Positions 31,528 to 42,021 of a DNA stretch of 64,000 nucleotides are shown one piece after another. The stretch is taken from positions 1,736,001-1,800,000 of the forward strand of contig CAJFCV020000005.1 in NCBI GenBank assembly GCA_904066235.2. The letters are read 5' to 3'. The stretch is from Bursaphelenchus xylophilus (Eukaryota > Nematoda > Chromadorea > Rhabditida > Aphelenchoididae). The first letter of the stretch is position 1, and each line of letters opens with the position of its first letter. The notes beneath the pieces are model-generated. The model did not search any database. It saw nothing but the letters and a program-made list of their open reading frames with translations, and had not been told where the DNA came from. The translations under genes were made by a program, and so were the position numbers.

Positions 31528-33348
31528 ATGATTCCCCGAGTTCTCCTCATTTTCCTATCTTTTTCCCATTTTTCTCCCACAAATCCCTTGAATATCCCGT
31601 TTTTGTCCTTTTTCCAACCGAAAAACGACACCTCACAACAACTGCAATGCGACTGCCCCATAACGCCGCCGGCCATTGTCCATTACGACAACAAATTTCA
31701 AGCCGAAACCCTGGAGGAGGCGATGAAATCGTTCGAGGATTTGCTTCTCCTCGACGAAAAGAAACCGCCGCTGCAGCAGGAGCAGCGCAGAACGGTAGGA
31801 CTTGAAAGTGTTTTTGAGCGTTTTCTAGGGTGTCATTACGAATATTTTGGTATAGAGAGTATGGTGAAGTGACGTAGTGATATCGAAATCGATGGAAAAT
31901 GCGAAAATACGGCCAAATCCAAAAAATGGCAGCCAAATTTTGAAAAGATGGTCGAAAAACTGCGACCAAATTTTTGGTGACGCCTTGGCCATACCTTACA
32001 AGGCAAATACTCCAAGTGCGACGCTCCGACTTTCTTTAAATTTTGCACATATGCCGGACATAGACTAAATATCAATCCCTGAAAGTTTTAGCCTGCGATT
32101 TGCACGAACAGCCGAGATATTGAACGATCTTTGCCTCCGAGAAAGTACGCGAAACGCGGAGAGCGGTCAGAGAGAAAAACCCTTTTTTGGCCATAACTTT
32201 GCTAGTTTCGTACGGAAAAAATTGATTTTTTGTGGAAACATTACCTTCTATGGTAGAAATAGGCATGAAACTTTTGGGGCCGAAATTCGGCAAAAAATGT
32301 CATTTGCGGTCCTTTGTTAGTCGGATCTACGATTTCGCCGTGTTTTATAAGATTTGGCTAGATTTTTCAACGTTTTCAATGAGTTTCAGTATCACAGACT
32401 AGCTTTTCACTATTCTTAATTGTAATCAAGCGGACTCGCAGTTGAAAAACACCTATTTTTTCAGCCAGAAAAGGACCGGGCCTGCTGGCAGCATCTGGCG
32501 AACAAGTTGAAAAAAGTCGGTCTAATCAAGGGCGCGGCGTCGCTGGTTCAAAACAACTTTATCAACGAGACCTGTGAGCGATATCGGTTCACTCGGCCCA
32601 ACTCGGACACCTTTGAATACGACGAAATCGACGGGTCAAGTTCGTCGAGTTCGGAGGAGGATTGGGAAGATAAAATTAAGAATAAAGTTGGTGAAAAATG
32701 GCAAAAAGTCGTCGGTAAATTTGAAAAAGTGAGTTTCAAGAGCGTTGGCAGGGATTTATTAGAGAGATTTTTATTCCTCTGGATTACTGTAATTTCAAAA
32801 AATCTCGATTTCAGTTAAAGGACAAAAGCCTCGATTCAAGTGAAGAGAAGGCTCTAAAAGCGTTGCTACGGCATAAAAGACAAGCCGAGGACTTGATTGG
32901 CACTAGGTACTACTTGTCTTGCGTGAACAAGGGCTCCTCGCCGGATGGCAGTAACGGCGAGCTGCTCACTCTCTGCACTCAATGTTGGGCTTGGCGAGAA
33001 CTGCCGAAAAATTATCTTCCGCGATACCTGAACGAATTGGTTTGTCATGGAACGGACACGGAGTGTCTGGCTGGTATGTAGACGCTTGTTTTAGGGGGAA
33101 AATTGAAAAAAATTGAGATAAATCACCTTGTTTTAGGCTATGCCACCTGTTCGACCGGGACAAGGACGGTTGGAGTTGTCCGAAATGACAGTGGAACCCT
33201 GACGACTGTGAATATTGCATCAGCAACTTATTGCGACTGTCAAATCCGAGCGGGCACGGTGCTTTCGTCGCTGGTTACGGCCAGTCCCACCGACGCTCCA
33301 ATTCCCGGGATTCCAGCGGCCGAAGCTCCCGCGCCAGACGCCGTATAA
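31528..33348 (+). CDS. Secreted IL-17-like cystine-knot protein (putative)
   Basis: Exons 31528..31794, 32465..32728, 32815..33073 and 33137..33348 give 333 aa. An N-terminal hydrophobic stretch (PRVLLIFLSFSHFS) suggests secretion. A variable middle has an acidic SSSSSSEEDWED segment and RHKRQ, a possible furin-type site, at about residue 200. The C-terminal domain has CWAWRELPKNYLPRYLNELVC, then CLAGYATCSTGTRTVGVVR and YCDCQIRAGT. The W-R-x-P-x-x-x-E-x-C pattern with a terminal CxC resembles the IL-17 fold cytokines found in nematodes. The final 30 residues are Ala/Pro-rich. The assignment rests on the pattern only; another cystine-knot family is possible. AATAAA at 33393. Confidence 0.55.
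31995..32305. repeat. Half copy of the AAGTGCGACGCTC element (intron of IL-17-like gene)
   Basis: Starts ACAAGGCAAATACTCCAAGTG and runs through TGAAAGTTTTAGCCTGCGAT to about 32300 with no mirror arm. Confidence 0.75.
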
Positions 33349-33642
33349 AAATATTTTCAGCATGTATGTATTTGTTAGACGATTTCCCATCTAATAAACC
33401 CATTTTCAACAACATTACATTGTTTTTCAAAAACACACAGAACGATTTTTGCGTCCCACCACGAAAACATTGAATGCCAAGAAACTCGTTGGCATTGTGT
33501 CTTATGTGGTTTTTCTTGCGAAAATGGCTATTTCCGCGCGAACACCTCACTTTTTTCCATTAGAAAGGGTCGAGTCGTGAGAATATTCATCGATTTTTTC
33601 CCGGAAAAAGACGTGATTTTGTAGTTGGAGTCAATTTTAGGT

Positions 33643-36600
33643 ATGGCTCCACCTCGGTCAAGATACGGCGCTGCACCCAGCCCATGGCAAACCTCACCCG
33701 GCCAAGGAAGCGCATGGGGAGCTTCCGCTGCACGTTCTCCATGGGCTCAGCCCACACCTTCGTGGCAGGTACGTCGTTTCATTTTTTTGGTTGGTGTTTT
33801 AGATGGCAAGGAGAAGATGAGGGAGACGAAGAATGTTGAGCTAATTTTCGAAAGTTCAATGTGGGCGTTGATAGTATAAGAAAGTTCACGGTTTTTTAGC
33901 ATTGGAAGTTGGCGAATGATCCCAATTTTGTATGGATTTTATGCTGAAATCTTTATGATAATTTTTCTGATGTGTGGCTTTGGAAAATCCAAAAGTTTGT
34001 CTAAAATTCAGCTTAGTTTGCGGTCAAATTTGGTGTCGTTTTGTAGCTGAGGTTGTTATCTATCTGGTAGTATATTTTATTGACCTCGAAAGAGTCGACT
34101 TTTTAAAATACAGACGGAGAAATTCGTGTTCTAGATATCACGGATAATATCGCTCACAGCTTTTTGGAAGTTGCTTCAAATTTTGTGGTTTATAGCTCAA
34201 AATTTCCCCTGTTTTCTATATTACCTTCCACACAAGTGCAATGTACCAAAATTTAAAGTATTGACGTCTTACGCACCTTGTTTTAGTCAGACCGCGGGGT
34301 CTTCAGTGATCCTTACGCTCACTCTCATCCCGCCGATTATCCGCCTGCATATTCGCGACCAGACCCTTACGACCCATACGCCGGTGCTTATGCGGGCTAC
34401 GGCGCTCCGGAATACCCGTCGTTGTTTCCACCAGCGGCTTCCTACGCTCCGCGACCACTTCCAATGCTGGCTCAAAGTCGGCCCAACTTCAAAAGACCTT
34501 CCAATCAGAATAAACGCCCTCAACAGCAGAAACAACAGCCAGCGCAGACGAAGAAGAAGCCGGTGCAGAAGCAATCGCTACCTGTAAAGAGTCAAAATAA
34601 GGGAGGGAAGGCGATCAAGACCGGGTCTGGAGGCGAAAATAATAAGGTATGCAAATTTTTGTTGATTTTTTCTGTGTTTAGATTGCCTTTGAGGTGTTCC
34701 AAGGTGTTCACAGAGGTGGCAGACACGTTTATACCACTTCATATTTAATTTTTTGAGACCTCGACTTGGCCATGAATAAAATAATTTTTTGTCAAAAAAA
34801 CGTCGGAATTTTGTTTAACGACAAAGTCATCTGTGAAAAAGTTATTGTAGACTCTTTTCGTCAAAGTTTTCATGTTTTTAAAAAAGTTTTGTGTCATGGA
34901 TAATATAAATTTCTCATTTTTCCATCATTTTTTTTATTCCTTTAGCCCCAGCAGCAGCAACAAAAGAAAGAACAGCCGAAGCCGAGGCCACAGCAAAAGA
35001 ACGGCGAACCGAAAGATCCAGTGGTTTTATGCGAGAGCGATCCGGTTGATAAGTTCCTCGAAACCTCGAAGGGAATCAGCGAAAGCCGTCGGAAGCAGAT
35101 CAGATTCAAGGTCATGAGACTCTTCAGTTACAATGGAATTCAAATGAGGACCGTTACGGAACGTAGGTTTGGTTTGGAAAATTTTTTTGGAGTCCTAGGG
35201 CGCAGCTCGAAAAAATGGAGATGTTGGTAAAATGTGAACAGATGCGACTGGATGGTTTTAGTTGGGCAGTTTTTTTTGTAGAGTCGGTAATTTCACAGTA
35301 TGTTGCGGTTTTATAAGGTTTTACTGGTGAAAGATAGGGCGCAGCTTGCCGATTTGATTTTTGTTTCAAGGAAAGTACCTCTATGTGGTATGGAGTTACA
35401 GGTCGAGAGATATATCGAAAAATCGCAAAATTTTTCTGATTCAGAATATGTAAAAATTATCTGCCCAATTTTGGTTTGTAAGGCCGAAAAAATCCGCAGA
35501 ACTTTTCTCGCAACACCACACAAATGCCCCCTTTTTACATTGGGACTACTAATTAAGCGAGAGAAAAGTTCTGAGGATTTTTTTTGCCCTTACAAGCCAA
35601 AATTGGACAGCTAATTTTTACATATTCTGAATCAGAAAAATTTTGCGATTTTTTTGATATACGTCTCGACCTGCAACTCCATACCCCATAGAGGTACTTT
35701 CCTTGTAACAAAAATCAAATCGGCAAGCTGCGCCCTATCTTTCACCAGTAAAACCTTATAAAACCGCAACATACTGAGAAATTACCGACTCTACAAAAAA
35801 AAAACTGCCCAACTAAAACGATCCAGTCGCATCTGTTCACATTTTACCAACATCTCCATTTTTTCCGATACCCCATAGAGGCACTTTCATTTCTGAGAGG
35901 AAAGTTTTTTTTCTAAAAATTTAGGGTTTTTTTAATATTTTTTTTGATGTGAAATGATGAAATGCACTGCTGGCAACATAAAATTTTGATTTCCAGAGCC
36001 TGGAACCTTCTCAAAGCGCGGCGACATCCACATGAAAATTTTCTTTTCGAAGTTTTTCCCGGAGATTTTCGAGATCTCCGCCACAGGCAATGATGTGGAC
36101 GATGTGGCGTACGATCTGATTGTACAGTTGGTCAACAAGCTCCACGAATTCGGAATCCTCGAAAAGAAGGTGATTGTGAACTTGGCGTCGAAGAAGCACG
36201 GATACAAACATGAACTGTATAATAGAGGAAAATTGTGCATCGCCGTGATGAAGGAGGAGCTGGAGAAAGGTAGGACTGTTTTTTAGTAAGGAAATTGGCT
36301 TATTATTTGGTGGAGAGTGATTAAATTTGAAATAGGAGGGGTTTTTTCGAAGAAATTGAGGTTTGTATTATTTTAGGGATGTTAATATAAGAATTGATGA
36401 AAAGAAATAAAAAAGTAATGTTAATGGACGGATTTTTGGTAGATTTTTCTTTTGTATTAAAAATTAGAGAAGATAAAGATTTATGGGATACATTACTGCC
36501 TTAAATTCTCTCAAAATTAACCTTTTTTATATTGTTTTAGGGATGTTGATATAAGAATTGGCGGAAATTAATAAAAAAGTAATGTTAATGGACGAATTTT

Positions 36601-37825
36601 TGGTAGATTTTGCTTTTGCATTCAAAATTAGAGAAGATGAAGTTTCGTGGGTTGTATTGTTCCTCAAATTCGCTCAAAATTAACCTTTTTTATATTGTTT
36701 TAGGGATGTTGATATAGGAATTGATGAAAATTAGTAAAAAAGTAATGTTAATGGACGAATTTTTGGTAGATTTTGCTTTTGTTTTAAGCAATAGAGAAGA
36801 TAAAGATTGGTGAAATGCATTACTGCCTCAAATTCACTCAAAATTGAGCTTTTTTTATTGTCTTAGGTATGTTAATATAAGAATTGATGAAAGTTAATAA
36901 AAAAGTAATGTTAATGGACAAATTTTGGGTAGATTTTGCTTTTGTATTAAGAAATAGAGAAGATAAAGATTTGTGAGATGTATTACTGCCTCAAATTCGC
37001 TCAAAATTGACCTTTTTATATTGTCTTAGGTATGTTAATATAAGAATTTACGAAAATTAATAAAAAAGTAATGTTAGTGGACGAATTTTTGGTAGATTTT
37101 GGTTTTGTATTAAGCAGTAGAGCAGATGAAGATTTGTGAAATGCATTACTGCCTCAAATTCACTCAAAATTGAGCTTTTTTATTGTCTTAGGTATGTTAA
37201 TATAAGTATTGACGAAAATTAATAAAAAAGTAATGTTAATGGACAAATTTTTGGTAGATTTTGCTTTTGTATTCAAAATTAGAGAGTATAAGGATTTGTG
37301 AGTTGTATAACTGCCTCAAATTCACTCAAAATTGAGCTTTTTTATATTGTTTTAGGTATCTTAGGGCATAAAATTTGATTTTTTTGATAAAGGAATTATT
37401 TTCAAGCTGTAAATTGTAAAAAAAAGAGGAAGTGGATAGCGTATTTTAAAAACTATTTCACCGATTTTTTGTCGAAAAATTTTGGTTTTTTGTGAATTTT
37501 TTGAAAAAAAATTTTATTTTTGAATTTAGTTTTTAGAATCGTAAGTTTTGTTTTTTTTGGCTAAAATATGAGAATTTTAGAAGAATTCGACTCCGAGTTC
37601 CGCGACGGCACCCGCAATTCGACTCCGGAAGAGTCGGAAACCCTCCAGGCGGCGCTGAAAAGAGCGGCCGATCGGATCTCCAATGATGATCTCCCGAAAG
37701 ACGAGCGCGCCAAACCCGCCGAAGACGAGCCCAACGATGACTCGGCTCAGCTGGAAGAGGAAATCAAGGAAGAGGATATCAAGAGCGAAGAAAAAGAAGA
37801 ATACGAACTCACCGACGAGGTCTAA
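33643..37825 (+). CDS. Unrecognised 406-aa low-complexity protein with folded centre
   Basis: Exons 33643..33768, 34287..34646, 34946..35162, 35997..36269 and 37581..37825 join with consistent phases. Residues 1-42 are Pro/Trp/Ser-rich (SPWAQPTPSWQ); 43-95 are Tyr/Pro/Ala-rich (DPYDPYAGAYAGYGAPEYP), prion-like; 100-175 are Gln/Lys-rich. A helical region follows (SESRRKQIRFKVMRLFSYNG, then AYDLIVQLVNKLHEFGILEK), and the end is a Glu/Asp-rich tail ending EEYELTDEV. This architecture suggests an RNP-granule or nuclear protein, but I do not know the family. The ATG follows an acceptor TTTTAG by 2 bp, consistent with trans-splicing. Introns 3 and 4 hold a palindrome and a six-copy satellite. Confidence 0.75.
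35205..35868. repeat. Palindrome centred on a CAAGGAAAGTAC element (intron 3 of 33643 gene)
   Basis: Inner element about 35370-35705. Outer arms extend about 165 bp farther on each side: GGGCGCAGCTTGCCGATTTG at about 35338 pairs with CAAATCGGCAAGCTGCGCCC at about 35717, and ATGGAGATGTTGGTAAAATG at 35216 pairs with CATTTTACCAACATCTCCAT at 35840. Flanking trinucleotides are inverted, not direct. Confidence 0.88.
36400..37365. repeat. 163-bp tandem repeat, six copies (intron 4 of 33643 gene)
   Basis: AAAAAAGTAATGTTA recurs near 36410, 36575, 36738, 36901, 37064 and 37226. Each unit contains TATTGTTTTAGG followed by ATGTTAATATAAG, so each carries a strong-looking 3' splice site that is not used in the model. 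Confidence 0.9.
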
Positions 37826-38821
37826 GTTAATATCCAAAAACGATTTTTTGGCTCTGTAAAGTGTTTCAAACTCCGTAGCACTGAATTATATTCCTGTAAT
37901 TACTTGAATTTCTCGATTTTTTGGATCGATCTTTTTGAAAATCAAAAAATTGAAAATTTTGGAAAAATCGATTTTTGACCGATTTTTTCGCAAATTTTCC
38001 AATTGATTTGGACTCTGGAATTGTCCTTAGGGTCTATAAATTATAGTAAGCATCGAGTTTAATCAGTTTGAAATTAATTTTCTCTGTCTAGAACATCAAA
38101 CTTTACCTAGTGTAATATCAATTTTTGATAAGATTCCCTAAGTTTTAGATTGTGTTTGTTAAGTATTCACAATATTGTTCTTCAAAACACGAAATAAGAT
38201 TGCATTGACCATTAATAAAATTATCATAAGGGATCAAGTCGATTTTTCTTTGAAAGTATTAGTTCTATGGGGTATGGAGTTGCATGTCGAAACATATTTC
38301 AAAAAAATCGCAAAATTTTTCTGATTCAGAATATGTAAAAATTAGCTGCACAATTTTGGTTTGTAAGGGCGAAAAAACCCTCAGAACTTTTCTTGCAACA
38401 CCACAGAAATGCCTTTTTGACCAAGTTTTTACCAAGTCAAATGTTTTGCTTTGAGCTAAAACCTTGGCATCTTGACAAGCCTGAAAATATCGAATTGATT
38501 CGTACTACACCTTATTTAGTAGTTCCAATGTAAGGCTTGTCAAGATGTCAGAGCTTTAGCTCAAAGCAAAACATTTGATTTGGTAAAAACTTGGTCAAAA
38601 AGGAATTTGCGTGGTGTTGCGAGAAAGGTTCTGACAAGGAATGGACTTTATGTGTAAATCGATTTTGGCTTGGGACCTGGTCAGATCGAAAGGTGTGTGG
38701 TAGTCGATTATTCACTTGGGGGGAAATCTCTGCGCGGGGCTTCAAAGCCAAGAAAATCGGCTTCAAAGTTTGGACGAAAATCAAAGGATAGGGATCCCGG
38801 AAAAGGAGCAATAAAAAGTGT

Positions 38822-38890
38822 GAAGCAGTGGCCGAGTGGTCAGTGCGCTCGCTTTTTGCGCAAAAGGTTGCAGGTTCGAGTCTTTCCAAG
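38822..38890 (+). pseudogene. tRNA-like sequence (serine/leucine type A and B boxes)
   Basis: TGGCCGAGTGG (A box) and GGTTCGAGTC (B box) are present, starting GAAGCAG. The acceptor 3' strand is lost (TTTCCAAG) and the anticodon stem TGCGC/GCGCA has a nine-base loop, so it is unlikely to be a working tRNA. Confidence 0.6.
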
Positions 38891-39161
38891 CTCACATCAT
38901 TTATCGGTTTTACTTTTGCTTTCTTCGTGCTAATCCGGCTGTACATTTGAAAAAGAGGTATAGATAAAAACGTTAACATAATGGAAAGTTGTTTTTGAAT
39001 ACATCAGGTTGATGGTGTGCCCTGCGCTCTAAAACTGTAAAGGGAAGGTGCGAAGCTGTTGAAAATGGAAAAGTTCCGTTTAAAGTATACTTCTTGCATC
39101 GATAGTCGAGTTCAGGGGAAAAAAATTAATAGAACTTCTTGCCTAAAAAAAGTTATGAATG

Positions 39162-39228
39162 GAAGCAGATTCGAACTTGCGACCTTTTGCGCAAAAAGCG
39201 AGCGCACTGACCACTCGGCCACTGCTTC
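39162..39228 (-). pseudogene. tRNA-like sequence, inverted partner copy
   Basis: Mirror copy of the one at 38822. Here the acceptor stem GAAGCAG/CTGCTTC pairs fully, but the T stem beside AGTTCGAATC does not pair and the anticodon loop is again nine bases. Confidence 0.6.
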
Positions 39229-39847
39229 ACACTTTTTATTGCTCCTTTTCCGGGATCCCTATCCTTTGATTTTCGTCCAAACTTTGAAGCCGATTTTCTC
39301 GGCTTTGAAGCCCCGCGCAGAGATTTCCCCCAAAGTGAATAATCGACTACCACACACCTTTCGACCTGACCAGGTCCCAAGCCAAAATCGATTTACACAT
39401 AAAGTCCATTCCCTTGTGAGGGTATTTTCGCCCTTACAAACCGAAAGTTGGCAGCTAATTTTTACATATTCTGAATTAGAAAAATTTTGCGATTTTTTTG
39501 ATATATTTCTCGACCTGTAACTCCATACTCCATATAAGTACTTTCCTTGTGAAATAGCCAAATTTAAATATTTTTTTAAAAGGTTAAGGGATGTCAGGCG
39601 TATTTTACAATGAATCAAGGTCCCACTGATTTGTTTACGCCCTCCCAAAAATGCAATCGGATCAGGTTCCGCGGAAAAATGCGAAACCCCGAAAACGAAT
39701 GGTTTGTTTATATCGGGAATTTAATAAAACAAACGCTCTCGGCCATTTTATCGATTTTTGGAGGGCTTCAATCAATTTTTTTTTGTCGTATTTCAGTTGC
39801 TAATTTTTTGATTTTGAAATTTCGATCTGTGCCAAACGTAAAATTTG

Positions 39848-40235
39848 GCGCACGGTGCGAAATTTAAATTTTTGTCGCACTGTGCATGATCAAAAAATCG
39901 TTTTGCACGGTGCAATAAGTTTTCAGTTGTTTAGTTTTTTGGCGCACCGTGCAGATAAATTTTTGTTTTCATTTGCACAGTGCAGTTGTCGCAAATTGGG
40001 TTTGTTCGCACAGTGCAAAAATTTCATTTTTATTTCGCACGGTGCAAGAAATTCTTGGGGTCTTGCACTGTGCGGAGAAAATTTTATTTTTTTTTGCACG
40101 GTGCAGTTGTCGCAAATCGAGTTGTGTGTTTGTTCGCACAGTGCGAAGTTTTCATTTTAATTCCGCACAGTGCAAAAAATCCTTGGGGTTTTGCACTGTG
40201 CGGAGAGAAAAATTTCTTTTTTGCACAATGCAGTT
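39848..40235. repeat. GCACNGTGC array upstream of the Cys-loop receptor gene
   Basis: About twelve sites with flanks varying between T..A, C..G and mixed, central base A, G or T, near 39850, 39880, 39904, 39940, 39976, 40010 and on. Ends 80 bp before the start codon at 40317. Confidence 0.88.
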
Positions 40236-40316
40236 GTCGCGAAATTTTCTTTTGGCGAAAAGAAAATTAAAATTTTTTAAAATCCGGTCGCCGACTGATA
40301 AAAATTCAGCTTCACA

Positions 40317-42021
40317 ATGGCCAAGCTCGGCTTGATCGTCCTACTTTTTACCCTTCTAATTGCCTTGGTTTCCACCGCTCGTCCGACCAGTAATCGACAG
40401 CTGGAGAAGACGCTGATGGCCAAATATGAGCGAAGACATCGTCCTGTGAAGAGAGAGTCAACGACTACAACTGTGAAAGCGTTCATTGTGATAAATCATA
40501 TTGAAGAAGTCGTAAGTGTAGGGCGCAGGTCGGGAATTTTTTTTTGATTTTTTGGGATGATTTTTGAAAAAGGTATGGAGGCTATCGTATTTTAAAATTA
40601 TCTGTGAGTTTATTAAACTTTTTTTTTATTTTATCTAGGGCGCAGCTCGCGAAATAATTTTTCAAAATAATTATTTTTTTTTAATTTGTTTTTTTGATGT
40701 TTTACTACAGTACGAATTTCGATTTTTTTTATTTTTTTTTTGATTTTCACTTTATTTTATCAATTTTTCCAAAAAAATTTTTTTGCACAGTGCAGTTTCG
40801 TAGTGCAAAAAACCCTATGACTTTGCACAGTGCAGTTTAATAGTGCAAAAAACCCTACGAATTTGCACAGTGCAGTTTCGTAGTGCAAAAAACCCTATGA
40901 ATTTGCACAGTGCAGTTCTGTAGTGCAAAAAAGCCTATGAATTTGCACAGTGCAGTTTCATAGTGCAAAAAACCCTACGAATTTGCACAGTGCAGTTTCG
41001 TAGTGCAAAAAACCCTATGAATTTGCACAGTGCAGTTCTGTAGTGCAAAAAAGCCTATGAATTTGCACAGTGCAGTTTCATAGTGCAAAAAACCTTATGA
41101 ATTTGCACAGTGCAGTTTCATAGTGCAAAAAACCTTATGAATTTGCACAGTGCAGTTTCATAGTGCAAAAAACCCTATGACTTTGCACAGTGCAGTTTCA
41201 TAGTGCAAAAAACCTTATGAATTTGCACTGTGAAAAAATTTATTTTACTTGCCTAAAACTTCTTTTCAGCCTTTCCCAAAATGATTTTTACGACCTTTCA
41301 GAACCAGGACGAGCAAACGATGATCGTCCACGGGATGCTGTGGGCCCAATGGAAGGACGAATACTTGACCTGGGACCCGAAAAACTGGTCCAACGTCGAC
41401 ATGATCACCATTCAGCCGTGGAAGATCTGGCAGCCCGCGTTTGCGCTCTACAACTCGGCCAAGACGAACAGCTGGTATCTGTACATGAATGGGCAGCCGG
41501 CGACGGTCACTTCGACGGGCAAAGTGAGCGCCATTGGGGCTTTTACTTTCCATGTGACGTGCTCGTTTGATTTTACTGCGTTCCCGTATGATGTGCAGGT
41601 AAGAGAGTGGGATTTGGAGGAGGATTTTGTGGGAAATTTGGGTGATTTTTTGGGGGAAAAAATTTGCAAAAATTTTTGAAAAACTTTGCCAAAAATTGAA
41701 TTTTTTTGGAGCTAAAAATTACTGTAACTAGTTATAAAAAATTTTACAATTATTTTTACAGAGTGTAGTATCAAATATTATCATTTTTCAAAAAAAAAAA
41801 AAAAAAAAAATAAAAAAAAAAAAAAATTTTTTTTTATTTACATCTTACATCTCACAACCAGTCTACATCTATATATATCTTCCAGAAATGCCCCATCGTC
41901 ATTGCGGATTGGGTATACGACCTGTCCAAGGTGAACCTCACCAACACTGGGATCTTGCCCAGGCCAGTGATCAGACTCAGCACAAATCCATTTGGAGGGA
42001 CGCCGAAGCGACATGTCGCGG
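40317..42021 (+). CDS. Cys-loop ligand-gated channel, extracellular part only
   Basis: Exons 40317..40511, 41302..41598 and 41886..42021 (donor at 42022). Signal peptide MAKLGLIVLLFTLLIALVST. The ligand-binding domain shows QTMIVHGMLWAQWKDEYLTW, ITIQPWKIWQPAFALYNS and the 13-residue Cys-loop CSFDFTAFPYDVQKC followed by PIVIADWVYDL. It then reads RPVIRLSTNPFGGTPKRHVAG up to a possible donor (20-residue core). Loop C and the four membrane helices are not found in the next 20 kb on this strand. So it is a truncated gene, a gene with a very long intron, or a soluble binding protein. The ATG lies 7 bp after an acceptor. Intron 1 holds a 40-bp repeat array. Confidence 0.8.
40781..41232. repeat. 40-bp tandem repeat, about eleven copies
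   Basis: Unit TAGTGCAAAAAACCCTATGA followed by ATTTGCACAGTGCAGTTTCR, exactly 40 bp, in intron 1 of the receptor gene. Each unit carries one full TGCACAGTGCA and one half site TAGTGCA. Higher-order repetition of CTACGA/CTATGA variants is visible. Confidence 0.95.

Larger units (their letters stand above)
38635..39416. mobile_element. 782-bp foldback with tRNA-like arms and TGA duplication
   Basis: Termini CAAGGAATGGACTTTATGTG and CACATAAAGTCCATTCCCTTG (mirror, 20-bp core), direct TGA at 38632-38634 and 39417-39419. Arms of about 235 bp each carry a tRNA-like sequence at their inner end; the 310-bp loop is unique. Confidence 0.8.
38255..39548. mobile_element. CAAGGAAAGTAC-family foldback interrupted by another foldback
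   Basis: Left part 38255-38634 and right part 39417-39548 together form one copy of the TATGGAGTTRCAGGTCGARA element. It is split within GTTCTGAGGGTTTTTTCGCC by the 782-bp element 38635-39416. Confidence 0.75.

Noticed and set aside
38822..38890. Functional tRNA gene
   Set aside because: Acceptor and T stems do not pair in this copy and the anticodon loop would have nine bases; treated as tRNA-like pseudogene.
40781..41232. CRISPR-like regular array of 40-bp units
   Set aside because: Spacers are not unique, the host is a eukaryote, and the array lies in an intron.
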